This document shows positions 16,177-24,968 of a stretch of DNA of 64,000 nucleotides, one piece after another. Each line of letters opens with the position of its first letter. Position 1 is the first letter of the stretch. The translations under genes and the position numbers were made by a program. The notes under the pieces are model-generated. The model had not been told where the DNA came from. It ran no database searches and worked only from the letters and a program-made list of their open reading frames with translations. Origin of the DNA: Adlercreutzia hattorii. Its GTDB lineage: Bacteria; Actinomycetota; Coriobacteriia; Coriobacteriales; Eggerthellaceae. The stretch lies in the NCBI RefSeq assembly GCF_011405655.1, contig NZ_AP022829.1, forward strand, positions 372,001 to 436,000, read 5' to 3'.

Positions 16177-16668
16177 ATGCGAGAAATGCCCGCCAATCAG
16201 TTGAACCCGCGCATCAAGAGCGTTTGGCGCATCAACGATGCCATTTGGATCGCGGTCTCGTTCCTGTGCTGCTTTCTGCCCTTCGCTATCATAGCGCTGG
16301 TGGCACCGGAAGAAGCGTGGGCTGGCGTGGTGGCTCTAATCGTGGCCATTGTGTTCGCGGCGCTGCTTGTGCTGTGCGTGGTGGTGCTGCCGCCCATTCG
16401 CTATGCTCGTTGGCGCTACGAGCTTACGCCGGATTACCTGGATATTGCTCGCGGCATCTTCTGGCGCAAGCGCTTCGTCATTCCGTTCATCCGCGTACAG
16501 AACACTGACACGCGCCAAGGACCCATCCTGCGCGCCTTCGGGCTGTCCAGCGTCACCGTGGCCACAGCCGCCGGCGAACACGAGATTCCCGGCCTCGGCA
16601 TCGAAGAGGCCGACGTGCTGCGCGACCGTGCCGCCGAGCTGGCGCGTCTGGCCCGAGAGGACGTCTAA
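16177..16668 (+). CDS. Bacterial PH-domain membrane protein, YdbS-like
   Basis: A 163-residue protein with two membrane segments (about residues 20-68) and a C-terminal bPH2 domain that starts at RYELTPDYLDIARGIFWRK and includes the family-typical IPFIRVQNTDTRQGPILRAFGL. Start supported by GGGAAGGA seven bases upstream. Its stop (TAA) directly abuts the ATG of the larger bPH2 protein, the same small/large arrangement as ydbS-ydbT. These envelope proteins have poorly known roles, linked in other bacteria to stress or antimicrobial resistance. Confidence 0.88.
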   Translation: MREMPANQLNPRIKSVWRINDAIWIAVSFLCCFLPFAIIALVAPEEAWAGVVALIVAIVFAALLVLCVVVLPPIRYARWRYELTPDYLDIARGIFWRKRFVIPFIRVQNTDTRQGPILRAFGLSSVTVATAAGEHEIPGLGIEEADVLRDRAAELARLAREDV

Positions 16669-18636
16669 ATGAGCGCGCCGAACGTGCCCCCGCAGGCGCC
16701 CGCGCCCATGCCGAACCCGCCGGCCCCGGCGCCCGCGCCGATGCCCCCTGCGGCGGCTGCCCCATCGACTGAGCTGCCGCGCCACCATGTGCACCACAGT
16801 TACATCTGGCTCGAAAGCGTGCGCACGATCTTCATCATTGCCGTATGCGTTGTGGTGGCGAACTTCTCCACCATCATTGGGCTCGTTGCCGAAGAGGGCA
16901 TGGGCGCCGAGGCCGGGTTCATCATGGCGGTGGCCGGCATCGGCACGCTGGTGGTCATCCTTCTTACGTTTGGCATCGTCGCCGGGCTGCGCGTCGTTGG
17001 CTACAAGCATCTGTACTTCACCGTCGGCCCCGACGAATTCACGCTGTGCTCCGGCATCTTCAACAAGAAGCAGGTGCACGTGCCCTACCAGCGCGTGCAG
17101 TCCGTGGACCAGCGGGCGACGCTCCTTCAGCGATTGTTCGGCGTGTGTACGGTTTCCATCGACACGGCCGGAGGCGCGGCGAACAAGGCCGTCGTGGTGC
17201 CCTACGTCACCAAGGCCCAGGCCGAGTGGCTGCGCGCCGAGCTCTACAACCGCAAGAACGCTCTGGCCGCTCAGGCTGCCGTTGCGTCGGGCATGGCGGG
17301 TGCGGCGAGTGCGACCGCGACGGGTATGGCGGGTGCGGGCGACCCGATTCCGCAGTCGGTGGAGGCCGGCATTGCGGCTATGGCTCAGGGGGCGGCGACC
17401 TTTGCCGGCAACGTGCCGAGCCCGGCCGCCGCGGGCAACGTGCTCGATGTGGGCGCCGAGGCATGGAACCAAGTGGGCGGCGTGTTCGCTGGTCCTGCTC
17501 AGGATACCGGCCGCGTTACCTACGAGTACGGTCTCACTAACAAGGAGCTGTTCCTCGCGGGTCTTTCCAACACCACATCGGTGGGGCTCATCTTCGCCGG
17601 TCTGGTTGTCGGCGTGCTGCAAATCGTCGGTTTCATCTTCGACGTGATGGGGGATGCGGCTGATGGTGCCGTGGAAAGCGCCCTAGTTTTTGCCGACTCC
17701 CAGGCTTCGGCCTACCTGATCGGGGCCGTTTCGGCGGGGGTCATCGTGCTGGTGCTCGTGCTGTGGGTGCTCTCGGCGGTGGGTTCCTGCATTGGGTACG
17801 GCGGCTTCAAGGCGCGCCGCCGCAACAACCGCATCGAGGTGGAATACGGCTTGCTGCAGCACACCTTCCAAGGCATCGACATCGACCGCGTGCAGTCCGT
17901 GGTGGTGAAGCAGAGCTTTATCCGGCGTTTGCTCGGCTACTGCGAGCTGTCCCTCGGCAAGATTGACGCCGGCGTCAGCGAAGATAGCAGCAGCCAGAAA
18001 AACACCCTGGCCAATCAGGGGATCGTCATTCATCCCTTCGTGAAGATGAACCGCGTGCCGGAGATTCTTGCCGGGCTTGTGCCGGAGTTCGCCGACCTGC
18101 CCCGGGAGGCGAAGCCCGTGGCGAAGGTGGCCCTGCGTCGGGCGCTCATTCGTCGCGGTATCATCCAGGGCGGCGGCTTCTGGCTCGCGGTGGTAGCGAC
18201 GCTGTGCCTGGCGGGGCTTACCTGGATGGGCGCGACGGGGACGGCCGAGCTGCTCGAGCTTGACTCCGATGATTTGTTCCTCCTGAGCATTGGGTGGAAC
18301 GTGGTCATCGTGTGCGGCTATGGGCTGGCGGCCATCCTGCTTGTCGTCGACCTCGTTGGGGCCGTGCTGTGGGCCCGGGAGTCCAGCTTCGCCTACAACC
18401 ACCGCTTCATGCAGGTGAGCAACGGCGGCCTTTCTCGAGAAACAGTGAGTTTCCCGCGCCAGAAAATCCAGTTCGGCTGCACGAAGAGCAACCCGTTGCA
18501 GCGTCGTGCGGGCACCGACACGCTGCTCGCCACGACGGCGGCTGGTTCCGGCGGCACCACGACGACGCTCATCGACGCCTCCCATGCCGACGCCATGGCC
18601 TGGCTCGACTGGCTGAAGCCCGGCGGCAACCAGTAA
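16669..18636 (+). CDS. Multi-PH-domain membrane protein, YdbT-like
   Basis: A 655-residue partner of the YdbS-like protein. After a Pro/Ala-rich N-terminal tail of about 40 residues it carries repeated membrane-pair plus bPH2 units: VPYQRVQSVDQRATLLQRLFG (first copy, split here), then GIDIDRVQSVVVKQSFIRRLLG, and a third with SFPRQKIQFGCTKSNPLQRR. Between units 1 and 2 is a low-complexity Ala/Gly linker (about residues 200-265). The start codon immediately follows the upstream stop, indicating coupled translation. Confidence 0.87.
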   Translation: MSAPNVPPQAPAPMPNPPAPAPAPMPPAAAAPSTELPRHHVHHSYIWLESVRTIFIIAVCVVVANFSTIIGLVAEEGMGAEAGFIMAVAGIGTLVVILLTFGIVAGLRVVGYKHLYFTVGPDEFTLCSGIFNKKQVHVPYQRVQSVDQRATLLQRLFGVCTVSIDTAGGAANKAVVVPYVTKAQAEWLRAELYNRKNALAAQAAVASGMAGAASATATGMAGAGDPIPQSVEAGIAAMAQGAATFAGNVPSPAAAGNVLDVGAEAWNQVGGVFAGPAQDTGRVTYEYGLTNKELFLAGLSNTTSVGLIFAGLVVGVLQIVGFIFDVMGDAADGAVESALVFADSQASAYLIGAVSAGVIVLVLVLWVLSAVGSCIGYGGFKARRRNNRIEVEYGLLQHTFQGIDIDRVQSVVVKQSFIRRLLGYCELSLGKIDAGVSEDSSSQKNTLANQGIVIHPFVKMNRVPEILAGLVPEFADLPREAKPVAKVALRRALIRRGIIQGGGFWLAVVATLCLAGLTWMGATGTAELLELDSDDLFLLSIGWNVVIVCGYGLAAILLVVDLVGAVLWARESSFAYNHRFMQVSNGGLSRETVSFPRQKIQFGCTKSNPLQRRAGTDTLLATTAAGSGGTTTTLIDASHADAMAWLDWLKPGGNQ

Positions 18637-18664
18637 TCCCGGAAAATATGGTAAAGTACCGCCC

Positions 18665-19516
18665 ATGAGTAAAACAGACGACACTGCAAATTCGAAGCCG
18701 GCCTTCCTCGATTTTCTGCGCCCTAAACGCGAAAGCGTTACCGAGGACGAGATCAAGGACATGGTGGCCGAGAATATCGAGCTTCTCGAAGACGAGAAGC
18801 GCATGATCAACGACATCCTCGATTTGGCCGACATGACGGTGCGCGAGATCATGAAGCCGCGCGTCGACATGATCATGGCCGAGGACACCGAACCGGCCCG
18901 CGCGGCCCTCGACCGCATGCGCGGCACGGGCTATTCCCGCCTGCCGGTCTATCACGAGGAAGTGGACGAGGTCATAGGCCTCGTGTCCTACAAAGACCTC
19001 ATCGGCCCTCTGCTGGACGGCCGCATTGAAGACCCGGTGGCCGAGTTCATGTACGAGCCGCTTTACGTGCCCGAGACGAAAAACGTGCTGAAGCTGCTGT
19101 CGGAGCTGCAAGAGGCCCGCATGCAGATGGCCATCGTCGTGGACGAATACGGCGGCACCGACGGCCTCATCACCATGGAGGACATCATCGAGGAGATCGT
19201 CGGCGAGATTGCCGACGAGACCGACAACGATCGCGACCTCATTGTGCTTGTCGAACCAAACCAGTGGCGCGTCGACGGCCGCTTTCCCGTGGAGGATGCC
19301 GTGGAACTCGGCTGGCCCGTGGAAGAATCCGACGACTACGAAACGCTTGCGGGCTGGATTATCCACGAGCTGGACTCCGTGCCCCGGGTGGGCGACGAGC
19401 TGCTGGTCGACGGCTACGCCTTCAAGGTGGTGAAGATGCGCCGCTCGCGCATTTCCATCGTGCAGGTGAAGAAGTTGCCATCGGCAAGTTGTGAAGAGTC
19501 GGTAACGACTGCCTGA
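18665..19516 (+). CDS. CorC/HlyC-type CBS-domain protein
   Basis: A 283-residue soluble protein lacking the DUF21 membrane domain, thus of the CorC build. A helical start (EDEIKDMVAENIELLEDEKRMI) leads into two CBS domains (MKPRVDMIMAEDTE..., YEPLYVPETKNVLKLL...) and a C-terminal CorC/HlyC domain with VVDEYGGTDGLITMEDIIEE. The family is linked to magnesium or cobalt transport regulation. The ribosome site is weak, so the start at 18665 rests on homology of the N-terminus. Confidence 0.9.
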   Translation: MSKTDDTANSKPAFLDFLRPKRESVTEDEIKDMVAENIELLEDEKRMINDILDLADMTVREIMKPRVDMIMAEDTEPARAALDRMRGTGYSRLPVYHEEVDEVIGLVSYKDLIGPLLDGRIEDPVAEFMYEPLYVPETKNVLKLLSELQEARMQMAIVVDEYGGTDGLITMEDIIEEIVGEIADETDNDRDLIVLVEPNQWRVDGRFPVEDAVELGWPVEESDDYETLAGWIIHELDSVPRVGDELLVDGYAFKVVKMRRSRISIVQVKKLPSASCEESVTTA

Positions 19517-19746
19517 CAGCGCTCACAGTCGCACCCGCGAGACCTGCGGGAACCCAGAAAGTGCGTTTTGTCAAGCGAACAAAGCGTGGATGTCGGCTAC
19601 CGCCTCGGCACGGTTTCAGCCAACTAGGGTAAAATATCCGCGACACAAAACAGCATAGCAATCTTTACTGCAGCAATCCCACACCCTAATCCAGCACGCT
19701 GCGCCGCTTGAGCGGTTTAGTTTCGTGCTGTCGAGAAAGGGAATGA

Positions 19747-20565
19747 GTGGTCACAAGGCGCAAACAGAGTCATCGCAAAACCGTCGTGCTGGCGATGGTT
19801 GCGCTCTGCGTGCTGCCGATGCTGGCCGTGGGCTTCCTTGATGCTGGCTGGGCGTCCGCCGGTTCTCACGACATGGGGGCGACCACCTTCGGTCTCGCCC
19901 GTCAGTCCGCTGAGAATCCCAGCGCTTCCGATGTTTCCCCCGACACCGTGCAAGACAAATCCGATGCGGACGTTCTCGCCGTGGAAGACGTCGCCGAGGA
20001 GGCAGCGCTGAAGACCGCCTCATCCCGCGACGTGAGCGCTGGCGTGCAGGAGATCGCCGACGAAGAAGAGGCCGCGCGCCTAGCCGCCGAGGAGGCCGCA
20101 CGCGTCGCCGAGCAGGAGGCCATCGATCGGGCCGACGCCACGCGCTCCCGCTACTATGCTACTTTCGGCAGCCTGCCGGCCGGCGATGTGGATTTCTCCA
20201 TCGGTCGCGAGGCGTTCATCGAAGAATGGTCCGCGCGCATCAACGATTACCTGTTCGGCAGCCCCCTGTCTGGTCATGGCGAGACCTTCGCCGAGGCGGC
20301 CTGGGAGGCGGGCATCGACCCGCGCTGGTCTCCGGCCATTTCCAACACCGAGTCCACCAAGGGCCGCGTTTGCTTCAAGTCCCACAACGCTTGGGGCTGG
20401 GATCAGACCAACTGGTCCGATTGGGATACGGCCATCCGCGCCCACGTGGCCGGTCTGGCCCGGGGCTACGGCTTCACCATCAGCTACTCCTACGCCATGC
20501 GCTACTGCCCCCCGAACTACGACAACTGGTATCGGGATACGCTGAATCAGATGCAATTGATCTAA
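19747..20565 (+). CDS. Secreted glucosaminidase-like cell-wall protein
   Basis: A 272-residue exported protein. A basic start and hydrophobic signal (VVLAMVALCVLPMLAVGFL) precede a low-complexity stretch and an Ala/Glu-rich probable coiled coil (about 95-130). The C-terminal 130 residues contain EAGIDPRWSPAISNTESTKG and NAWGWDQTNWSDWDTAI, a lysozyme-like fold seen in glucosaminidase/transglycosylase domains, with Glu in NTESTKG as a candidate catalytic residue. GTG start at 19747 with GAAAGGGA upstream. A peptidoglycan-cleaving role is inferred. Confidence 0.75.
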   Translation: MVTRRKQSHRKTVVLAMVALCVLPMLAVGFLDAGWASAGSHDMGATTFGLARQSAENPSASDVSPDTVQDKSDADVLAVEDVAEEAALKTASSRDVSAGVQEIADEEEAARLAAEEAARVAEQEAIDRADATRSRYYATFGSLPAGDVDFSIGREAFIEEWSARINDYLFGSPLSGHGETFAEAAWEAGIDPRWSPAISNTESTKGRVCFKSHNAWGWDQTNWSDWDTAIRAHVAGLARGYGFTISYSYAMRYCPPNYDNWYRDTLNQMQLI

Positions 20566-20573
20566 ATTAGTGA

Positions 20574-20599
20574 GAAAATGCCGCAAGGCATTTTCTTTT
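20574..20599 (+). terminator. Terminator after the secreted wall protein
   Basis: GAAAATGCC, tetraloop GCAA, GGCATTTTC, then TTTTG. Confidence 0.88.
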
Positions 20600-20618
20600 G
20601 TAGGAGGACGAGCAACCT

Positions 20619-21281
20619 ATGAGCAACGTGATTGTGGTCGGGTGCGGGCGCGTGGGGTCGCAGCTGGCCAATATGCTCTCGGATAACGGCAACAACGTCT
20701 GCTGCATCGACAAGAACGCCGATGCCTTCGCGAACCTCGGCCGTAACTTCAACGGCAGCACCGTGCAGGGCGTGGGCTTCGACGAGGACGTGCTCATCCG
20801 TGCTGGCGTGGAAGAGTGCGATGTGCTGGCCGCCGTCACCCAGCTGGACAACACGAACCTCATGTGCGCGGAGGTGGCCAACCATCTGTTCGGCGTGCCC
20901 CATGTCATCTCGCGCCTGTACAATCCCGACCACGAGCGCGCCTATATGCAGCTGGGCATCGACTACGTCTGTGGCACGTCGCTGGTGGCCGAAGATGTGT
21001 TCTCGAAGATTGTGTCAGGCCACGGCTCCCACATCGACACGTTCGGTGAATTCGAGGTACTCCGGTTCACGCTGGATCTTTCCAGCCGCGACAACGCCAA
21101 AACGATCCGCGTCTCGGAACTCGAGCGCGATCACGAGGTGCGTATTATCGCCTTCGAACGTGCCGACGGCTCCGCGTCCTCCATCCCGACGCCCGATTCG
21201 CTGCTGTACGCCGGCGACTCCATTCTCGCCTGCGTGCGCCACGACGTCATCGCGCAATTCTCGCGCTACATTCTGGATTAG
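20619..21281 (+). CDS. trkA: TrkA-family potassium channel regulatory protein, first of two
   Basis: A 220-residue RCK protein: Rossmann nucleotide-binding start IVVGCGRVGSQLANML, acidic end of strand two in CCIDKNADAF, and a C-terminal TrkA_C domain (from about residue 140). AGGAGG lies upstream of the ATG. It should bind NAD(H) or ATP and gate a Trk/Ktr potassium transporter. A second RCK protein follows nine bases after the stop, so the two probably form hetero-assemblies; no TrkH/KtrB membrane subunit is in the window. Confidence 0.92.
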   Translation: MSNVIVVGCGRVGSQLANMLSDNGNNVCCIDKNADAFANLGRNFNGSTVQGVGFDEDVLIRAGVEECDVLAAVTQLDNTNLMCAEVANHLFGVPHVISRLYNPDHERAYMQLGIDYVCGTSLVAEDVFSKIVSGHGSHIDTFGEFEVLRFTLDLSSRDNAKTIRVSELERDHEVRIIAFERADGSASSIPTPDSLLYAGDSILACVRHDVIAQFSRYILD

Positions 21282-21290
21282 GTGATACCC

Positions 21291-21962
21291 ATGTACATCG
21301 TTATCGCTGGCGGCGGCAAAATCGGGTCGTATCTGGCTGGCATCATGTTGAAGAGCGGCAACGAGGTGGCGGTCATCGAGCAAAGGCTCGCCACGGCCGA
21401 TCGCCTCTCCGTGCAGCTGACAGGCCCGTACCTCGTCATTCACGGCGACGGCTGCGACTCGCGCTACCAGGAGGACGCGGGCATCCGCCAGGCCGATGTG
21501 TTCGTGGCCACCACGGGCCAGGACGATTCGAATCTCGTATCCTGCGAAATCGCCCAGCGCGTGTTCCGCGTGCCCCGCTGCATCGCTCGCGTGAACAATC
21601 CGAAAAACGAGCGCATCTTCCGCGAGGTGGGCATCGAATGCGTGTCCTCTACGACGCTCATTGCGAACCTCATCGAGGAGGAAGCGCTTTTGGGCTCGGT
21701 ATCCGTCGTGTCGTCGCTGACTCACGGCAACGTGGCCTTAGCCGAGGTGATGGTGCCGCGCATGCGCCACTTCTCCAACGAGGACGGCGTGCTCATCAGC
21801 GAGGTGCTGCTGCCGGACAACGCCATCATCGCGGCCGTGGCTAGCGGAGGCGACGTGGAAGTGGCCAACGACGAGACGGTGCTGCATCCGGGAGATAAGG
21901 CCATCGTGGTGGCGGACGAGGACGTGCTGGACGACGTGCGGCTGGCGTTTCGGGGGCTCTAG
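21291..21962 (+). CDS. TrkA-family potassium channel regulatory protein, second of two
   Basis: A 223-residue RCK protein beginning MYIVIAGGGKIGSYLAGIML, with the GGGKIG nucleotide-binding turn, VIEQRLATADRL and a C-terminal TrkA_C domain ending LHPGDKAIVVADEDVL. I choose the ATG at 21291, preceded by AGGTGA, over the GTG at 21282. Its stop overlaps the GTG of the following frame (TAGTG). Confidence 0.9.
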   Translation: MYIVIAGGGKIGSYLAGIMLKSGNEVAVIEQRLATADRLSVQLTGPYLVIHGDGCDSRYQEDAGIRQADVFVATTGQDDSNLVSCEIAQRVFRVPRCIARVNNPKNERIFREVGIECVSSTTLIANLIEEEALLGSVSVVSSLTHGNVALAEVMVPRMRHFSNEDGVLISEVLLPDNAIIAAVASGGDVEVANDETVLHPGDKAIVVADEDVLDDVRLAFRGL

Positions 21963-24079
21963 TGGTTGTGGAAAGGGCCGGTTGCATGTCGCTTGGGGCG
22001 GAATCAGGGGGTACCTTGATTCGCGGCTGCGAGTCCACTGGGGAGGAGCTACGGGGTATTCCAATTCGCTCAGACAGTCCTCGCTCGGCGGAACAGCCCA
22101 CTGGACTGTTCCGTTCGCTGCGGAACTCGCTCGGTTGGAACACCCCGTATCTCCTCTTCGCCGCCATCTTGCTGATAGTTTGCCTCCTGCCCTTTTGCAT
22201 GCCCGGAAAAGCTCTGGCGGCGGATTATCGGTGCTCGGAGGTGGACTTGCTGGCGTCGGTGGAGACTGACGGGTCGGTGCACATGACCGATCAGCGCATC
22301 TTCGATCTCACGGAGGGGGAAAGTGCGCCGGAGCGGTTGAAGTGGCTCTACGATGGGTTCATCGAAGGGGCTGAGGTTACTATCGAACGGGTGCGCATGG
22401 CGCCGGTGGATGGCGATGGTGCGCTTGCCGGGGAGTGGACGGAGCTTCCCGAGACGACGTTCCTTTTGCCCTGGCGCGGCGGCGGAGGGCCCGAGCACGA
22501 CGCGTGGGCCTACGACAAGTTCCAGCATACGCTCTACGCTTTCGTGGATGCCATGCCCGAGCGCGTCATGTTCGAGGTGGTCTACCGCGTGGAAGACGCC
22601 ATCGAGGCCTTTGACGACGCGGCTGACTTCCAATGGCTTTATGTTCCCCAGGACTACGATGTGGCTTTGGCCGATGTGCGGGCAGAAGTGGTGCTGCCTG
22701 TAGCGGCCGACGACTCCGTGAAGGTCATGGAAAATGTTTATGCGTGGGGTCACGGCCCTGCCGATGGCGAGGTGGATATTCGCTCCGATGGTACGGTGAT
22801 CTTCACGGATCCTGCGGTCGAGCCCACGATGTACGCCAAAGCGCGGGTGATGTTCCCCGTCGAGTGGCTGACGAACCTGAGCGAGGAGGCGCGCCTGGCG
22901 AATCAGGGCACCCTGCAGTACTACTGGACGAGCCGTTACGAGGAAACGTGGGTCGATACGGATACGTCTCAGGAGGTTATTCGTCTTGGGCTGGCTTTGG
23001 GGCTGCTGGGCTTGTCTGCGGCGTTGCTGCTGGCGGCGCTCATCGTTTGGTGGCGCTGGGGCCGAGAGCGGCCGCCGGCGTTTCGCGACGATTATTGGAT
23101 GAACCCGCCTGCCGACGCCATGGCGCCAGCCGTGCTCGGTCGTCTGTGGCGCTGGAACCACGAGAGCCCCGACGACATAGTAGCTACGGTGCTCGATATG
23201 GTGCGTCGCGGTGTTCTTGAAGTGCGAGACGATGAGCTGGTCATACCTGCTGCGGGAGAGGAGTCGGCGAAGAGGATCGAGGGTGAGTCGTCTGTCGCCC
23301 TTGCTGCGCCTCGGGCTGCTGATGCCAATGCGCCCGATGCGCCCGATGCGGCCGTCGCGGCCAACGCAGAGCAGGCCGCTCTCGATGCGGCCACGCTGCG
23401 GCTGCTGCGCATGGTCGCCACGGGTGGTCGGACGCTCAGCCGCGCCAAGCTTTCCGTTTTGGCTCACGAACATCCGCGCGATCTTTTGGAGGCCAGTGCT
23501 GCTTGGCAGCGCCGCCTCACCGCTTTGGTTGAGCCCTACGGCTTCTTCGATACAGCCTCCCGTCGCGCTCAGCATATCGTTTTGGGGGCAGCGATTTTCC
23601 TGGCGGTTGTCGCGGTAGCGGCCATCATTTGGGTCAGCTGGCGTGCTGGCGTGCTCGCCCTGGCCACGGCGGCGGCCATGGGGGTGCTCGGCAACTACAC
23701 CATGCGGCGCTCCCCCGAGGGCAACGACATCGCCGCCCATGCCAAGGCCCTGCGCAACTGGATGCGCGATGGCGGCTGGTCGCTCGAGGGCGATAAGCTC
23801 GCTCCCGACGAGCGCGCGGCGCTCATTCCGTACGCTTATCTGTTCGGCGCGCTTAAATCCCTCGGGTTCGGTGCTTCCGCTGACGCGGGAGACGCCGATG
23901 CCGGAGATGCCGCTACGGCGGTTCGGGAGAAGGCCCCGATGGCTGCCCCCGCTGCCCCTGCCGCTGCCCCTGCCGCCCCTGTCGATGAAGCGGCGTTCCT
24001 CGCCGCCCTAGCTCCAGTGTTTTCCCAATCCTTAGACGAAGCGTTACGTGCCGCCCATAAGCGCGCTGAAGTATCATAG
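21962..24079 (+). CDS. DUF2207 membrane protein with repeat-derived N-terminus
   Basis: A 705-codon frame. Residues about 65-86 form a signal peptide (LLFAAILLIVCLLPFC, cleavage near ALAADY). An extracytoplasmic DUF2207 domain with SVETDGSVHMTDQRIFDL follows, then three membrane helices (about 340-365 and 538-580) and an Ala-rich C-terminus. Codons 28-65 are read through palindromic repeat family A (22043-22156), so the natural start is uncertain: GTG 21962 overlaps the upstream stop, while the repeat has no obvious ribosome site. Function of DUF2207 proteins is unknown. Confidence 0.8.
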   Translation: MVVERAGCMSLGAESGGTLIRGCESTGEELRGIPIRSDSPRSAEQPTGLFRSLRNSLGWNTPYLLFAAILLIVCLLPFCMPGKALAADYRCSEVDLLASVETDGSVHMTDQRIFDLTEGESAPERLKWLYDGFIEGAEVTIERVRMAPVDGDGALAGEWTELPETTFLLPWRGGGGPEHDAWAYDKFQHTLYAFVDAMPERVMFEVVYRVEDAIEAFDDAADFQWLYVPQDYDVALADVRAEVVLPVAADDSVKVMENVYAWGHGPADGEVDIRSDGTVIFTDPAVEPTMYAKARVMFPVEWLTNLSEEARLANQGTLQYYWTSRYEETWVDTDTSQEVIRLGLALGLLGLSAALLLAALIVWWRWGRERPPAFRDDYWMNPPADAMAPAVLGRLWRWNHESPDDIVATVLDMVRRGVLEVRDDELVIPAAGEESAKRIEGESSVALAAPRAADANAPDAPDAAVAANAEQAALDAATLRLLRMVATGGRTLSRAKLSVLAHEHPRDLLEASAAWQRRLTALVEPYGFFDTASRRAQHIVLGAAIFLAVVAVAAIIWVSWRAGVLALATAAAMGVLGNYTMRRSPEGNDIAAHAKALRNWMRDGGWSLEGDKLAPDERAALIPYAYLFGALKSLGFGASADAGDADAGDAATAVREKAPMAAPAAPAAAPAAPVDEAAFLAALAPVFSQSLDEALRAAHKRAEVS
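22043..22156. repeat. Palindromic repeat, family A, copy 2, inside the DUF2207 frame
   Basis: A 114-base palindrome related to 12414-12531. Outer arms GAGGAG...ATTCCAA face TTGGAA...CTCCTC, and the central hairpin is GGAACAG-CC/GG-CTGTTCC. Compared with copy 1, several arm positions differ on both sides in a way that keeps pairing (TTCCGA/TCGGAA becomes TTCCAA/TTGGAA; GGAAAT/ATTTCC becomes GGAACA/TGTTCC). It lies where the signal peptide n-region is encoded. Confidence 0.85.
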
Positions 24080-24150
24080 GGGCGAAGCTGCCCATCCGTT
24101 TCGGCGACCATAGCCCGGCCGTCGGCACCTTCTACGAGAAAGGCCCTAAT

Positions 24151-24678
24151 ATGAAAGAGAAGTCCTTCGAACCCGGTCGCGACAATATCGTGCTCATCGG
24201 CATGCCCGGTGCGGGCAAATCGACCCTCGGCATCGTGCTGGCGAAGATTCTCTGCATGGACTTCGTCGACGCCGACCTGCTCATCCAGCAGTCCTGCGAC
24301 AAATCGCTCCAGCGCCTCATCGACACCTTGGGCCCCGACGCCTTCCTCGAGATTGAGAACCAGGTGCTCTCCGAGATGTCCTTCGATCATTCCGTCATCG
24401 CCACGGGCGGCTCGGCCATCTACAGCGAGCCGGCTATGGACCACCTGTCGGACATCGGCCGCGTGGTGTATCTGAAGATCAGTTTCGACGAGTTGAAGCA
24501 GCGTTTGGCCGACTTCTCCGAGCGCGGTGTGGTCATGCGCGATGGCATCGGCATGAGCCTGCGCGACCTTTACGACGAGCGCTTGCCGCTCTATGAGAAG
24601 TACGCCGACATTACCGTGGATGTGAACGATCTGTCCATCACCGCCGCCGCCCGCAAGGTCGCCGCTGCGCTGAAGTAG
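24151..24678 (+). CDS. Shikimate-kinase-like P-loop kinase
   Basis: A 175-residue kinase with Walker A GMPGAGKSTLG, the DxD-like VDADLL and a lid region ending DERLPLYEKYADITVDV. These match the AroK fold. Two substrate-site features differ from classic shikimate kinases: FRxxE is AFLEIE, so the usual Arg is missing, and GGG is GGSA. A related clostridial group is annotated as shikimate kinase but shares these changes, so the substrate is uncertain. It stands alone here with no other aromatic pathway genes. Confidence 0.75.
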   Translation: MKEKSFEPGRDNIVLIGMPGAGKSTLGIVLAKILCMDFVDADLLIQQSCDKSLQRLIDTLGPDAFLEIENQVLSEMSFDHSVIATGGSAIYSEPAMDHLSDIGRVVYLKISFDELKQRLADFSERGVVMRDGIGMSLRDLYDERLPLYEKYADITVDVNDLSITAAARKVAAALK

Positions 24679-24968
24679 CGGCTCGGCTTCGCATCGACGG
24701 GAAACCGGCGGAAAACAGCGCCACTTTTCGCGGGGCGTTCAAAATACCCTGATAATATCGCCTAACTTTAGCCCGCTGTAGGGTAGAATACAGGCATGTC
24801 TTGCGTCGGAAAGAGGCCGGCGCGTATATCCGAGGCCGTTTTCCTGCGACGAATCCCTGGTTTGGGCGTGTCTATCGCGCTCTATTGGATTCGACCGCAG
24901 AAAGGCGAGCCCGTTTGGAAGGCGATCCAGGTTGCAGGGCCTGGCGCGCTTTCGGAAAGGAAGCATCT

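Noticed and set aside
24796-24968. Riboswitch in the symporter leader
   Set aside because: I looked for glycine-riboswitch-like cores and found no convincing match.
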